A stretch of 64,000 nucleotides of DNA from Streptantibioticus cattleyicolor NRRL 8057 = DSM 46488 (GTDB taxonomy: Bacteria; Actinomycetota; Actinomycetes; Streptomycetales; Streptomycetaceae), in NCBI RefSeq assembly GCF_000240165.1, contig NC_017586.1, positions 1,550,001 through 1,614,000 on the forward strand. Direction: 5' to 3'. Both the position numbers and the translations under genes were made by a program. Positions 56,312 through 64,000 of this stretch are shown one piece after another; the stretch's first letter is position 1, and every line of letters begins with the position of its first letter. The notes beneath the pieces were generated by a model. It saw only the letters and a list, made by a program, of their open reading frames with translations. It was not told the DNA's origin and ran no database searches.

Positions 56312-57574
56312 GTGAATGTCTTCGACGAGCGCGCCGGCGCTCCCTCTCCCCGATCCCTCGGCTGGTACTGGCTGCGCGTCATCACGCAGGACCTGAGCTC
56401 GCCGGGGCGCGCTGCGTTGGCGGTGGTGGTGGTCTTCGTGCTGCTGGCCACCAGCGGCTGGACCGCGATGCGCCATCAGAAGGCGCCGCAGGACCCGCGG
56501 GCCGCGGCCGTCTCCGCCTGGCTGCACGGCTCGGTGGCCGGACGCCGGCTGCCCGACCCGCAGACCGCCGGGGCCGGCACCGTGGCACGGTTCCTGGCCT
56601 CGCTGACCACGGCCCAGCGGCTGCGGCTGGCCGACCGCTACCCGCTGGTCGTGGGCAACCTCAACGGCGCCCCGGCCGCCCTGCGTTACCGGGCCAACCG
56701 GATCGCGCTGGGCGAGGCGCAGCGGCAGGCCGAGGAGCGTTCGCACGCCGCCGACCTGACCGCCGACGGCCGCCAGTCCGCGGCCCAACTCGCCCACCGC
56801 TACGCCTCGTTGCGCTCCCCCGGGCGGCAGATCCTGGCGTTCGACCCCGGCGGCCAGGGGCGGGTGGCCGAGGTCTTCGGCGACCTGGCGACCGCCCGGC
56901 GCACGGCGGTGGTGGTGCCCGGGGTGGACACCAACGTGATGACGTTCGAGAAGACCGTGAAGGCGTACTCCACCCCGGTCGGCATGGCGCAGGCGCTCTA
57001 CGACTCCGAGCGCGCCGCCGACCCGCACGCCCGGGTGGCCGTGATCGCCTGGGCGGACTACACCACCCCGCAGGGCGTGGGGCTGGACGCCTCCACCGGC
57101 GAGCTGGCCGAGGCGGGCGCGGTGCGCCTCAACGCCCTGGTGCGCGGGCTGCCGGAGGGCTCCCGGGTGCAGCTGTTCTGCCACTCCTACGGTTCGGTGC
57201 TGTGCGGGGTGGCCGCCGCCCGGCTGCCGCAGCGCAAGGTCACCGACATCGTGGTCTACGGCAGCCCGGGGATGCGGGCCGACAACGTCGCCGGGCTGCA
57301 CACCCGGGCCCGGGTGTGGGCGGCGCGGGACGCCACCGACTGGATCCAGGACGTGCCCTACCTGGAGGTGGCCGGCCTCGGCCACGGCACCGACCCGGTC
57401 TCCACCGCCTTCGGCGCCCGGGTGGTCTCCGCCGCCGGGGCCCGGGAGCACACCGGCTACTTCGTCTCCGGCACCGAGAGCCTGCGGAACTTCACGCGGA
57501 TAGCGCTGGGCCGGTACTCCGCCGTGCGGTGCGCCGGCGGCGGCCGGGCGTGCGTGGCGGGCGCGGCGGCCTGA
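56312..57574 (+). CDS. Alpha/beta hydrolase, DUF1023 family
   Basis: The 420-residue protein has a single N-terminal membrane helix (PGRAALAVVVVFVLLATSGW, about residues 30-50) after a short cytoplasmic head, then a helical region and the DUF1023 hydrolase domain: TAVVVPGVDTNVMTFEKTVK, VAVIAWADYTTPQGVGLDAS and the nucleophile elbow VQLFCHSYGSVLCGVAAARL with the G-x-S-x-G-like HSYGS, then VYGSPGMRADNV. A late GLGHGTDPV supplies the histidine. The catalytic face should be outside the membrane. TATGGT lies eight bases before GTG 56312, so leaderless translation is likely; longer in-frame starts (56168) exist but read through promoter-like sequence. Confidence 0.85.
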   Translation: MNVFDERAGAPSPRSLGWYWLRVITQDLSSPGRAALAVVVVFVLLATSGWTAMRHQKAPQDPRAAAVSAWLHGSVAGRRLPDPQTAGAGTVARFLASLTTAQRLRLADRYPLVVGNLNGAPAALRYRANRIALGEAQRQAEERSHAADLTADGRQSAAQLAHRYASLRSPGRQILAFDPGGQGRVAEVFGDLATARRTAVVVPGVDTNVMTFEKTVKAYSTPVGMAQALYDSERAADPHARVAVIAWADYTTPQGVGLDASTGELAEAGAVRLNALVRGLPEGSRVQLFCHSYGSVLCGVAAARLPQRKVTDIVVYGSPGMRADNVAGLHTRARVWAARDATDWIQDVPYLEVAGLGHGTDPVSTAFGARVVSAAGAREHTGYFVSGTESLRNFTRIALGRYSAVRCAGGGRACVAGAAA

Positions 57575-57607
57575 GCCGGGCCGCGCCCGCCGTCACGGCA
57601 CCGGCGG

Positions 57608-58620
<1,013 letters not shown>

Positions 58621-58624
<4 letters not shown>

Positions 58625-59040
58625 CGGGTGCGCTGACCCTCTCCGGCGCCGCTGCGGGCGCCCGCGTAGACATCGATCTTGTAGTCGAGCACCGCGAGGG
58701 TGTCCTGGAGCTCGGCGATCCGGCGGCGTACGTCCTCCCGGTGCGCCTGGAGCAGCCGCAGCCGTTCCGGGTGGGTCTGCTCGCCCTGGCGGGCCAGTTC
58801 GGCGTAGCGGACCATGTCGGCCACCGGCATCCCGGTCAGCCGCAGCTTGCCGACGAAGGCCAGCCAGTTCAGGTCCCGGTCGCGGTAGCGGCGCTGGCCG
58901 GTGTGGGAGCGGTCGACGTGCGGCAGCAGCCCGATCCGCTCGTACCAGCGCAGGGTGTGGGCGCTGAGCCCGGTGTGGGCGACCACCTCGCTGATCGTGT
59001 ACTGGTCGCCGCCGGTCGTCTCCGCCACTGTCGCGGTCAT
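58621..59040 (-). CDS. MerR family transcriptional regulator
   Basis: The 139-residue regulator has the MerR HTH and wing, YTISEVVAHTGLSAHTLRWY followed by ERIGLLPHVDRSHTGQRRYR, then the conserved DLNWLAFVGKLRLTGMPVAD, and a dimerisation coiled coil (RLRLLQAHREDVRRRIAELQ, DTLAVLDYKIDVY). No metal-binding cysteines are present, so it likely senses an aldehyde, like the AdhR group. It is coupled to the downstream AKR by an ATGA overlap, and the two form a typical aldehyde-stress operon. Confidence 0.92.
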
Positions 59041-59159
59041 CGTCCGTCGCCCCCTTTCCGGTCCTCACCGTCGCGGTGGGCCCCACGCTAGAGAGTTGGA
59101 GTGCACTCCAGGCAAGCGTGCCCGACCGGCGGTTCCGGGGCCACGTTAGGCTCCCCGGC

Positions 59160-59969
59160 ATGGAGTCTTTGCGGTTGATCGACGACTGGCCGGTGACGAG
59201 GGCGGCGGTGGGCGTGGTGCGGGCGGACGGCACCCTCGCCGGGACGCACGGCCCCACCGGGGACCGTTTCGCGCTGGCGTCGGTGACCAAGCCGCTGGTC
59301 GCCTACGCGGCCCTGGTCGCCGTCGAGGAGGGCGCGGTGGAGCTGGACGAGCCGGCCGGGCCGCCCGGGGCCACCGTGCGCCACCTGCTCGCCCACACCT
59401 CCGGCTACGCCTTCGACGCCGCGCGGGTGATGGCCGCCCCGGGCACCCGCCGGATCTACTCCAACGCCGGTTTCGAGGCGCTCGCCGCGCACATCGAGCG
59501 GGCCACCGACATGCCCTACGCCGAGTACCTGCGGCAGGCGGTGCTGGAGCCGCTGGGCATGCGGGCGACCGCGCTGACCGGCTCGCCCGCGGCCGGGGCC
59601 GTCTCCACCGTGGACGATCTGCTGCGGTTCGCCGCCGAACTGCTGGCGCCGCGGCTGCTGGACCCGGCCACCCACGCCGAGGCCACCTCGGTCGCCTTCC
59701 CGGGCCTGAAGGGCGTGCTGCCCGGGTACGGCGCGCAGAACCCCAACGACTGGGGGCTGGGCTTCGAGATCCGGGACGGCAAGTCCCCGCACTGGACGGG
59801 CGCCGCCTCCTCGCCGGCCACCTTCGGCCACTTCGGCCAGTCCGGCACGTTCCTGTGGGTGGACCCGCGGGCGAAGGCGGCCTGCGTCTGCCTGACCGAC
59901 CGCGACTTCGGCGACTGGGCGGTCCCGGTGTGGCCGGCGCTGACCGACGCGGTGCTCGCCCAGTTGTGA
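59160..59969 (+). CDS. Serine hydrolase, beta-lactamase/D-alanyl-D-alanine carboxypeptidase type
   Basis: The 269-residue enzyme has the serine penicillin-recognising pattern: RFALASVTKPLVAYAAL (SxxK), RRIYSNAGFEALAAHIERAT (YxN) and FGHFGQSGTFLWVDP near the C terminus, where HxG-like residues replace KTG. ATVRHLLAHTSGYAFDAARV is typical of the class C/beta-lactamase-related hydrolases. It lacks a signal peptide, so it acts in the cytosol, as many streptomycete esterases of this type do. TAGGCT is eight bases before ATG 59160 and no ribosome site is seen; the mRNA is probably leaderless. Confidence 0.88.
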   Translation: MESLRLIDDWPVTRAAVGVVRADGTLAGTHGPTGDRFALASVTKPLVAYAALVAVEEGAVELDEPAGPPGATVRHLLAHTSGYAFDAARVMAAPGTRRIYSNAGFEALAAHIERATDMPYAEYLRQAVLEPLGMRATALTGSPAAGAVSTVDDLLRFAAELLAPRLLDPATHAEATSVAFPGLKGVLPGYGAQNPNDWGLGFEIRDGKSPHWTGAASSPATFGHFGQSGTFLWVDPRAKAACVCLTDRDFGDWAVPVWPALTDAVLAQL

Positions 59970-59979
59970 CCGGGCGCGG

Positions 59980-60636
59980 TCAGCCGTACGACGGCTCGCC
60001 GCGCATCTCCCACACCAGGTATTCGGCGGCCCCGGACGCCTCGGCGGCGGTGGCCGTCCCGCCGGTGATCCGGGCGGCGTCGCCGGGGCCGAGCCGGTGG
60101 CCGCCGACGGTGACCTCGCCGCGTACCACGTGCAGGTAGACGTAGGGCGCCGCGGGCAGGGCGGCGCCGGCGTGGTGCACATGGAGGAGGGCGCCGGGCT
60201 GGCGGCGCGGGCGCAGCGGCGAGCGCCCCCGGGTGACCTCGTACCCCGGGGCGCCGCCGAACTCGGCCGGGTGGAGCCACATCTGCACGAAGCGCAGCGG
60301 CTCGGACCCCGCGTTGCGTTCGGTGTGGCGTACCCCGGCGCCCGCGCTGAGCCGGGCGGTCTCCCCGGCGTACACCCGGCGCGGGTGCGCGGCGGTGTCG
60401 TCCGCGTGCTCCAGTTCGCCCTCGACGACGTAGGTGACGATCTCCACGTCACGGTGGGGGTGCTCGGCGAAGCCGGCGCCGGGGGCGAGCCGCTCCTCGT
60501 TGCAGGCGATCAGGTACCCGAAGCGCAGGTTGTCGGGGTCGTAGTGGGGTCCGAAGGAGAAGGCGTGCCGGGTGTCGACGCCGGATTCCGGATCGCCGCC
60601 CCGGTAGCGCTGGTGTGCCCGTCTGACGTCGATCAC
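59980..60636 (-). CDS. Pirin family protein
   Basis: The 218-residue cupin protein has pirin landmarks: HAFSFGPHYDPDNLRFGYLI, the metal site FAEHPHRDVEIVTYVVEGEL (H-x-H-x-D/E), HADDTAAHPRRVYAGETARL, GAGVRHTERNAGSEPLRFVQ and MWLHPAEFGGAPGYE. The second cupin half carries HLGPGDAARIT-like strands. Pirins act as iron-dependent quercetinase-like or regulatory proteins. It is convergent with the serine hydrolase ten bases away and divergent from FasR. Confidence 0.9.
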   Translation of the reverse strand: MIDVRRAHQRYRGGDPESGVDTRHAFSFGPHYDPDNLRFGYLIACNEERLAPGAGFAEHPHRDVEIVTYVVEGELEHADDTAAHPRRVYAGETARLSAGAGVRHTERNAGSEPLRFVQMWLHPAEFGGAPGYEVTRGRSPLRPRRQPGALLHVHHAGAALPAAPYVYLHVVRGEVTVGGHRLGPGDAARITGGTATAAEASGAAEYLVWEMRGEPSYG

Positions 60637-60728
60637 CCGTTCACGGTAGCGGCTCGCCGCGGGGGGCTGGTCGCCGCCCCGGGTGACCCGCTCCGCACAC
60701 GCCGCGTCCGATGAGGCACGCTTGTCCC

Positions 60729-61928
60729 GTGCCTGACTCCACGGATCCCCCGAAGCCCACGCGCGGCGAACACCCGCACAGCGCGACCCTGCGTCGCCTG
60801 GAGAAGTCGTCCGGACGGCTGTCGGCGGCGGCGATCGCGCGCATGGACGAGCAGTTGCCGTGGTACAGGGCGATGCCGCCGGAGCACCGGTCCTGGATCG
60901 GGCTGGTCGCCCAGGCCGGTATCGCCGCGTTCACCGAGTGGTTCCGCCGCCCGGAGACCCCGCAGGCGATCAGCACCGACGTCTTCGGCACCGCGCCGCG
61001 GGAGCTGACCCGGGCGATCTCGCTGCGGCAGACCGTGGAGATGGTGCGCACCACGATCGAGGTGGTGGAGGCCGCCATCGACGAGGTGGCGGCCCCGGGG
61101 GACGAGGCGGTGCTGCGGGAGGCGCTGCTGGTGTACGCGCGGGAGATCGCGTTCGCCACCGCCCAGGTGTACGCGCAGGCCGCCGAGGCCCGTGGCGCCT
61201 GGGACGCCCGGCTGGAGTCGCTGGTGGTCAACGCGGTGCTCTCCGGTGAGGCGGACGAGGGGGTGCTCTCCCGGGCCGCGGCGCTCGGCTGGAACTCCCC
61301 GGAGCACGTCGTGGTGGTGCTGGGCACGGCGCCGGACGCGGACAACGAGCTGACCGTGGAGGCGATCCGGCGGGCCTCCCGGCACGCCAAGCTCCAGGTG
61401 CTCACCGGGGTCTTCGGCGACCGGCTGGTGGTGGTGGCGGGCGGTTCGGCCGATCCGATCCGGGTGGCCAAGGATCTGATCGGCCCGTTCGCGGCCGGTC
61501 CGGTGGTGGCCGGTCCGGTGGTCGGCGGGCTGCTGGCGGCCACCCGCTCCGCCCAGGCGGCGACGGCCGGGCTGAAGGCGTGCGCGGCCTGGCCGGACGC
61601 CCCGCGCCCGGTGCTCGCCGACGACCTGCTGCCGGAGCGCGCGATGGCGGGAGACCCGGTCGCTCGTCAACAATTGGTGGAGGAGATCTACAGACCGCTG
61701 GCGGAGGCCGGTTCCGCGCTGCTGGAGACGCTCAGCGTCTATCTGGAACAGGCATCGTCGCTGGAAGGCGCCGCGCGGATGTTGTTCGTTCATCCGAACA
61801 CCGTCCGCTACCGGCTGCGACGTGTGACGGACGTCACCGGGTGGTCACCGTCGGATGTGCGTTCCGCCTTCACGCTGCGGATCGCGCTCATCCTCGGGCG
61901 CCTGTCCGAAACCGAGCAGCCTCGATAG
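60729..61928 (+). CDS. fasR: FasR, transcriptional activator of fatty-acid biosynthesis
   Basis: The 399-residue PucR/CdaR-type regulator lies directly upstream of fabD and fabH, the position of Streptomyces FasR. Its N terminus has LEKSSGRLSAAAIARMDEQL and WYRAMPPEHRSWIGLVAQAG, the middle GVFGDRLVVVAGGSADPIRV and the C terminus the HTH SLEGAARMLFVHPNTVRYRL then RRVTDVTGWSPSDVRSAF. FasR of S. coelicolor activates the fabDHPF promoter. The GTG at 60729 is used because it fits the family start; no clear Shine-Dalgarno is present. It is divergent from pirin. Confidence 0.92.
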   Translation: MPDSTDPPKPTRGEHPHSATLRRLEKSSGRLSAAAIARMDEQLPWYRAMPPEHRSWIGLVAQAGIAAFTEWFRRPETPQAISTDVFGTAPRELTRAISLRQTVEMVRTTIEVVEAAIDEVAAPGDEAVLREALLVYAREIAFATAQVYAQAAEARGAWDARLESLVVNAVLSGEADEGVLSRAAALGWNSPEHVVVVLGTAPDADNELTVEAIRRASRHAKLQVLTGVFGDRLVVVAGGSADPIRVAKDLIGPFAAGPVVAGPVVGGLLAATRSAQAATAGLKACAAWPDAPRPVLADDLLPERAMAGDPVARQQLVEEIYRPLAEAGSALLETLSVYLEQASSLEGAARMLFVHPNTVRYRLRRVTDVTGWSPSDVRSAFTLRIALILGRLSETEQPR

Positions 61929-61930
61929 GA

Positions 61931-61951
61931 ATTTGTGGGACACCCACAAAT
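61931..61951. promoter_or_regulatory. Perfect inverted repeat upstream of fabD, likely FasR site
   Basis: ATTTGTGGG (61931-61939) and CCCACAAAT (61943-61951) are perfect 9-bp arms around ACA, 61 bases upstream of the fabD start. FasR is known to bind the fabD promoter, so this is a natural candidate for its site. Confidence 0.75.
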
Positions 61952-62011
61952 CCGCTGACAGTTATTGGTCCCTGTCGTCACCGGCGGTGACCACATCCCG
62001 CGAGAGAGAGT

Positions 62012-62974
62012 GTGAAGGTGCTCGTACTCGTCGCTCCCGGCCAGGGCGCCCAGGCGCCCGGCTTCCTGACCCCCTGGCTCGACCTCCCCGGTGTCGAGGA
62101 CCGCCTGCGTGAGTGGTCCGACGCCATCGGCCTGGACCTGGTGCACTACGGCACGAAGGCCGACGCGGACGAGATCCGGGACACCGCGGTCGCCCAGCCG
62201 CTGCTGGTGGCCGGGGCGCTGCTCTCCGCCCGGCAGATCTTCCCGTCCGGCGCCGACCTCGCCGCGGGCACCGGCGCGGTGGCCGGCCACAGCGTCGGCG
62301 AGCTGGCCGCCGCGGCGCTGACCGGGGTGCTCACCGACACCGAGGCGATGACGCTGGTCCGCACCCGGGGCCTGGCCATGGCCGAGGCCGCCGCGGTCAC
62401 CGAGACCGGCATGTCGGCGCTGCTCGGCGGCGCCCCCGAGGTCGTCCTCCCGCACCTGGAGCGGCTCGGCCTGACCCCGGCCAACGTCAACGGGGCCGGC
62501 CAGATCGTGGCGGCGGGCACCAAGGAGCAGCTGGCCGCGCTCGCCGAGGACCTGCCCGAGGGCAGCCGCAAGGCGATCGCGCTGAAGGTCGCCGGCGCCT
62601 TCCACACCCGCCACATGGCCCCGGCGGTCGCCGTCCTGGAGGCCGCGGTCAAGGAGCTGCGGCCGGCCGACCCGCACACCGTCTACGTCTCCAACAAGGA
62701 CGGGCGCCCGGTCGCCGAGGGCGCCGAGGTGATCCGGCGGCTGGTGGGCCAGGTGGCCAACCCGGTGCGCTGGGACCTGTGCATGGAGACCTTCAAGGAA
62801 CTGGGCGTCACGGCGATCGTCGAGGCGTGCCCGGGCGGCACCCTGGTGGGCCTGGCCAAGCGCGCCCTGCCCGGGGTGAAGACGCTCGCCCTCAAGACCC
62901 CGGACGACCTGGAAGCGGCCCGCGCGCTCGTCGCCGAGCACGCCGGGGATGCCGCACCGGACCAGGCCCGATAA
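62012..62974 (+). CDS. fabD: Malonyl-CoA:acyl carrier protein malonyltransferase
   Basis: The 320-residue enzyme has APGQGAQAPGFLTPWLDLPG (the GQG oxyanion loop), AGHSVGELAAAALTGVLTDT with the nucleophile Ser94, a GTKEQLAAL turn and the catalytic histidine in GAFHTRHMAPAV (His198). It moves malonyl from CoA to ACP for fatty-acid synthesis and may also serve polyketide synthases. Its GTG start has GAGAGAG upstream. It is the first gene of the fabD-fabH operon, and acpP and fabF are expected just right of the window. Confidence 0.96.
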   Translation: MKVLVLVAPGQGAQAPGFLTPWLDLPGVEDRLREWSDAIGLDLVHYGTKADADEIRDTAVAQPLLVAGALLSARQIFPSGADLAAGTGAVAGHSVGELAAAALTGVLTDTEAMTLVRTRGLAMAEAAAVTETGMSALLGGAPEVVLPHLERLGLTPANVNGAGQIVAAGTKEQLAALAEDLPEGSRKAIALKVAGAFHTRHMAPAVAVLEAAVKELRPADPHTVYVSNKDGRPVAEGAEVIRRLVGQVANPVRWDLCMETFKELGVTAIVEACPGGTLVGLAKRALPGVKTLALKTPDDLEAARALVAEHAGDAAPDQAR

Positions 62975-62987
62975 GGAGCAGCGCAGC

Positions 62988-63998
62988 ATGACCGCGAAGA
63001 TCCAGCCGAGCAAGGGCGCGCCGTACGCCCGGATCCTCGGCGTCGGCGGCTACCGTCCGACGCGTGTGGTGCCGAACGAGGAGATCCTCCAGCACATCGA
63101 CTCCTCCGACGAGTGGATCCGCTCCCGTTCCGGGATCGCCACCCGTCACTGGGCCGGGCCCGAGGAGACCGTGGCCGAGATGTCGGTCGCGGCGGCCGGC
63201 AAGGCGATCGCCGACGCCGGTATCGCCCCGGAGGAGATCGGCGCCGTCCTGGTCTCCACCGTCTCGCACTTCAAGCAGACCCCGGCGATCGCCACCGAGA
63301 TCGCGCACCGGCTGGGCACCGGCAACCCGCCCGCGTTCGACATCTCCGCCGGCTGCGCGGGCTTCACCTACGGGCTGACGCTGGCCAAGGGCATGGTGGT
63401 CGACGGCACGGCGAAGTACGTGCTGGTGATCGGCGTGGAGCGGCTGAGCGACCTGACCGACCTGGAGGACCGGGCGACCGCGTTCTTGTTCGGGGACGGC
63501 GCGGGCGCCGTGGTGGTGGGACCCTCCAAGGAGCCGGCCATCGGCCCGACGGTGTGGGGCTCGGAGGGCGACAAGGCCGAGACCATCAAGCAGACCCTGC
63601 CGTGGGACGTGTACCGTGCCGCCGAGCCGGGTTCGGTACGCTTCCCCGCGATCACCCAGGAGGGCCAGGCGGTCTTCCGCTGGGCGGTCTACGAGATGGC
63701 CAAGGTGGCCCAGGAGGCGCTGGACGCCGCCGGGATCTCCGCGGACCAGCTCGACGCGTTCATTCCGCACCAGGCCAACATGCGCATCATCGATTCGATG
63801 ATCAAGGCGCTCAAGCTGCCGGAGCATGTGGCGGTCGCGCGGGACATCGAGACCACCGGGAACACCTCGGCCGCCTCCATCCCGCTGGCCATGGAGCGGC
63901 TGCTCGCCACGGGCAAGGCCAGGAGCGGGGACACCGCTCTTGTCATCGGGTTCGGGGCGGGTCTCGTGTACGCGGCAGCTGTCGTTACTCTCCCCTAG
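62988..63998 (+). CDS. fabH: 3-oxoacyl-ACP synthase III
   Basis: The 336-residue KAS III has AFDISAGCAGFTYGLTLAKG with the active-site Cys at about residue 123, FIPHQANMRIIDSMIKALKL with His, and ETTGNTSAASIPLAMERLLA with Asn. It condenses malonyl-ACP with an acyl-CoA starter (often branched in Streptomyces) to begin fatty-acid synthesis. ATG 62988 has AAGGAG seven to twelve bases upstream and lies 13 bp behind the fabD stop, consistent with one operon. The gene is complete; its stop TAG ends two bases before the window edge. Confidence 0.97.
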   Translation: MTAKIQPSKGAPYARILGVGGYRPTRVVPNEEILQHIDSSDEWIRSRSGIATRHWAGPEETVAEMSVAAAGKAIADAGIAPEEIGAVLVSTVSHFKQTPAIATEIAHRLGTGNPPAFDISAGCAGFTYGLTLAKGMVVDGTAKYVLVIGVERLSDLTDLEDRATAFLFGDGAGAVVVGPSKEPAIGPTVWGSEGDKAETIKQTLPWDVYRAAEPGSVRFPAITQEGQAVFRWAVYEMAKVAQEALDAAGISADQLDAFIPHQANMRIIDSMIKALKLPEHVAVARDIETTGNTSAASIPLAMERLLATGKARSGDTALVIGFGAGLVYAAAVVTLP

Positions 63999-64000
63999 GC

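Overview
The window is very GC-rich, with codons ending almost always in G or C, frequent GTG starts, short leaders and many actinomycete-only families (DUF397, DUF5753, DUF6879, DUF3052, DUF6227, MSMEG_1061-type flavoproteins). The right half keeps a gene order I know from Streptomyces (ter genes, peroxiredoxin, DUF3052 protein, aceE, then fasR-fabD-fabH), so this is a Streptomyces or close-relative chromosome.

Layout. 1-9 kb is a worn accessory zone: a DUF2867 gene, two abutting insertion sequences (IS1182 and IS5 types) with the same TCA triplet at all three junctions, an XRE/DUF6879/small-protein operon, gene fragments and a frameshifted lipase-like gene. 8.8-12.5 kb has a PPOX flavoprotein, a methyltransferase and an HATPase/XRE/DUF397 regulatory module with a 265-bp tandem duplication. 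12.5-16.8 kb is a steroid-side-chain module: a FadA5-like thiolase divergent from a CYP125-like P450, with a KstR-type palindrome between them, then an MHS-family transporter. 16.9-22.3 kb holds an acyltransferase, a DHA2 exporter carrying a winged-helix tail, and a HAD phosphatase.

22.3-31.8 kb contains three copies of a large modular, partly palindromic non-coding repeat (A 22293-22640, B 26196-27108, C about 31215-31810, inverted). They bracket an SDR/HTH/AKR/hydrolase cluster and a metal/membrane cluster (GDT1-family exporter under a yybP-ykoY Mn riboswitch, FetB-like permease, DoxX, DedA, DUF6227). The repeat ends coincide with the stop codons of four flanking genes, the central stem shows a compensatory base-pair change, and the arms carry interchangeable cores. 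I do not recognise this element; it is the strongest candidate here for something undescribed.

31.8-38.4 kb has a lipoprotein deacetylase, fused PabAB, tRNA-Val(UAC), a DUF4097 lipoprotein, a coiled-coil protein, an FmdB zinc ribbon and a DUF4383 membrane protein. 38.3-47.9 kb is a ter stress island: an overlapping operon of HpcH/HpaI lyase, phosphoribosyltransferase, StiP-like protein and HAD phosphatase, next to four TerD/TerA-type proteins and a DUF475 (TerC-like) membrane protein. 48-64 kb has a peroxiredoxin, DUF3052 protein, aceE with an IS30 insertion just behind it, a TetR/MFS divergent pair with a palindromic operator, a DUF1023 hydrolase, a MerR/AKR pair, a serine hydrolase, a pirin, and finally fasR-fabD-fabH of fatty-acid synthesis with a perfect inverted repeat in the fabD promoter region.
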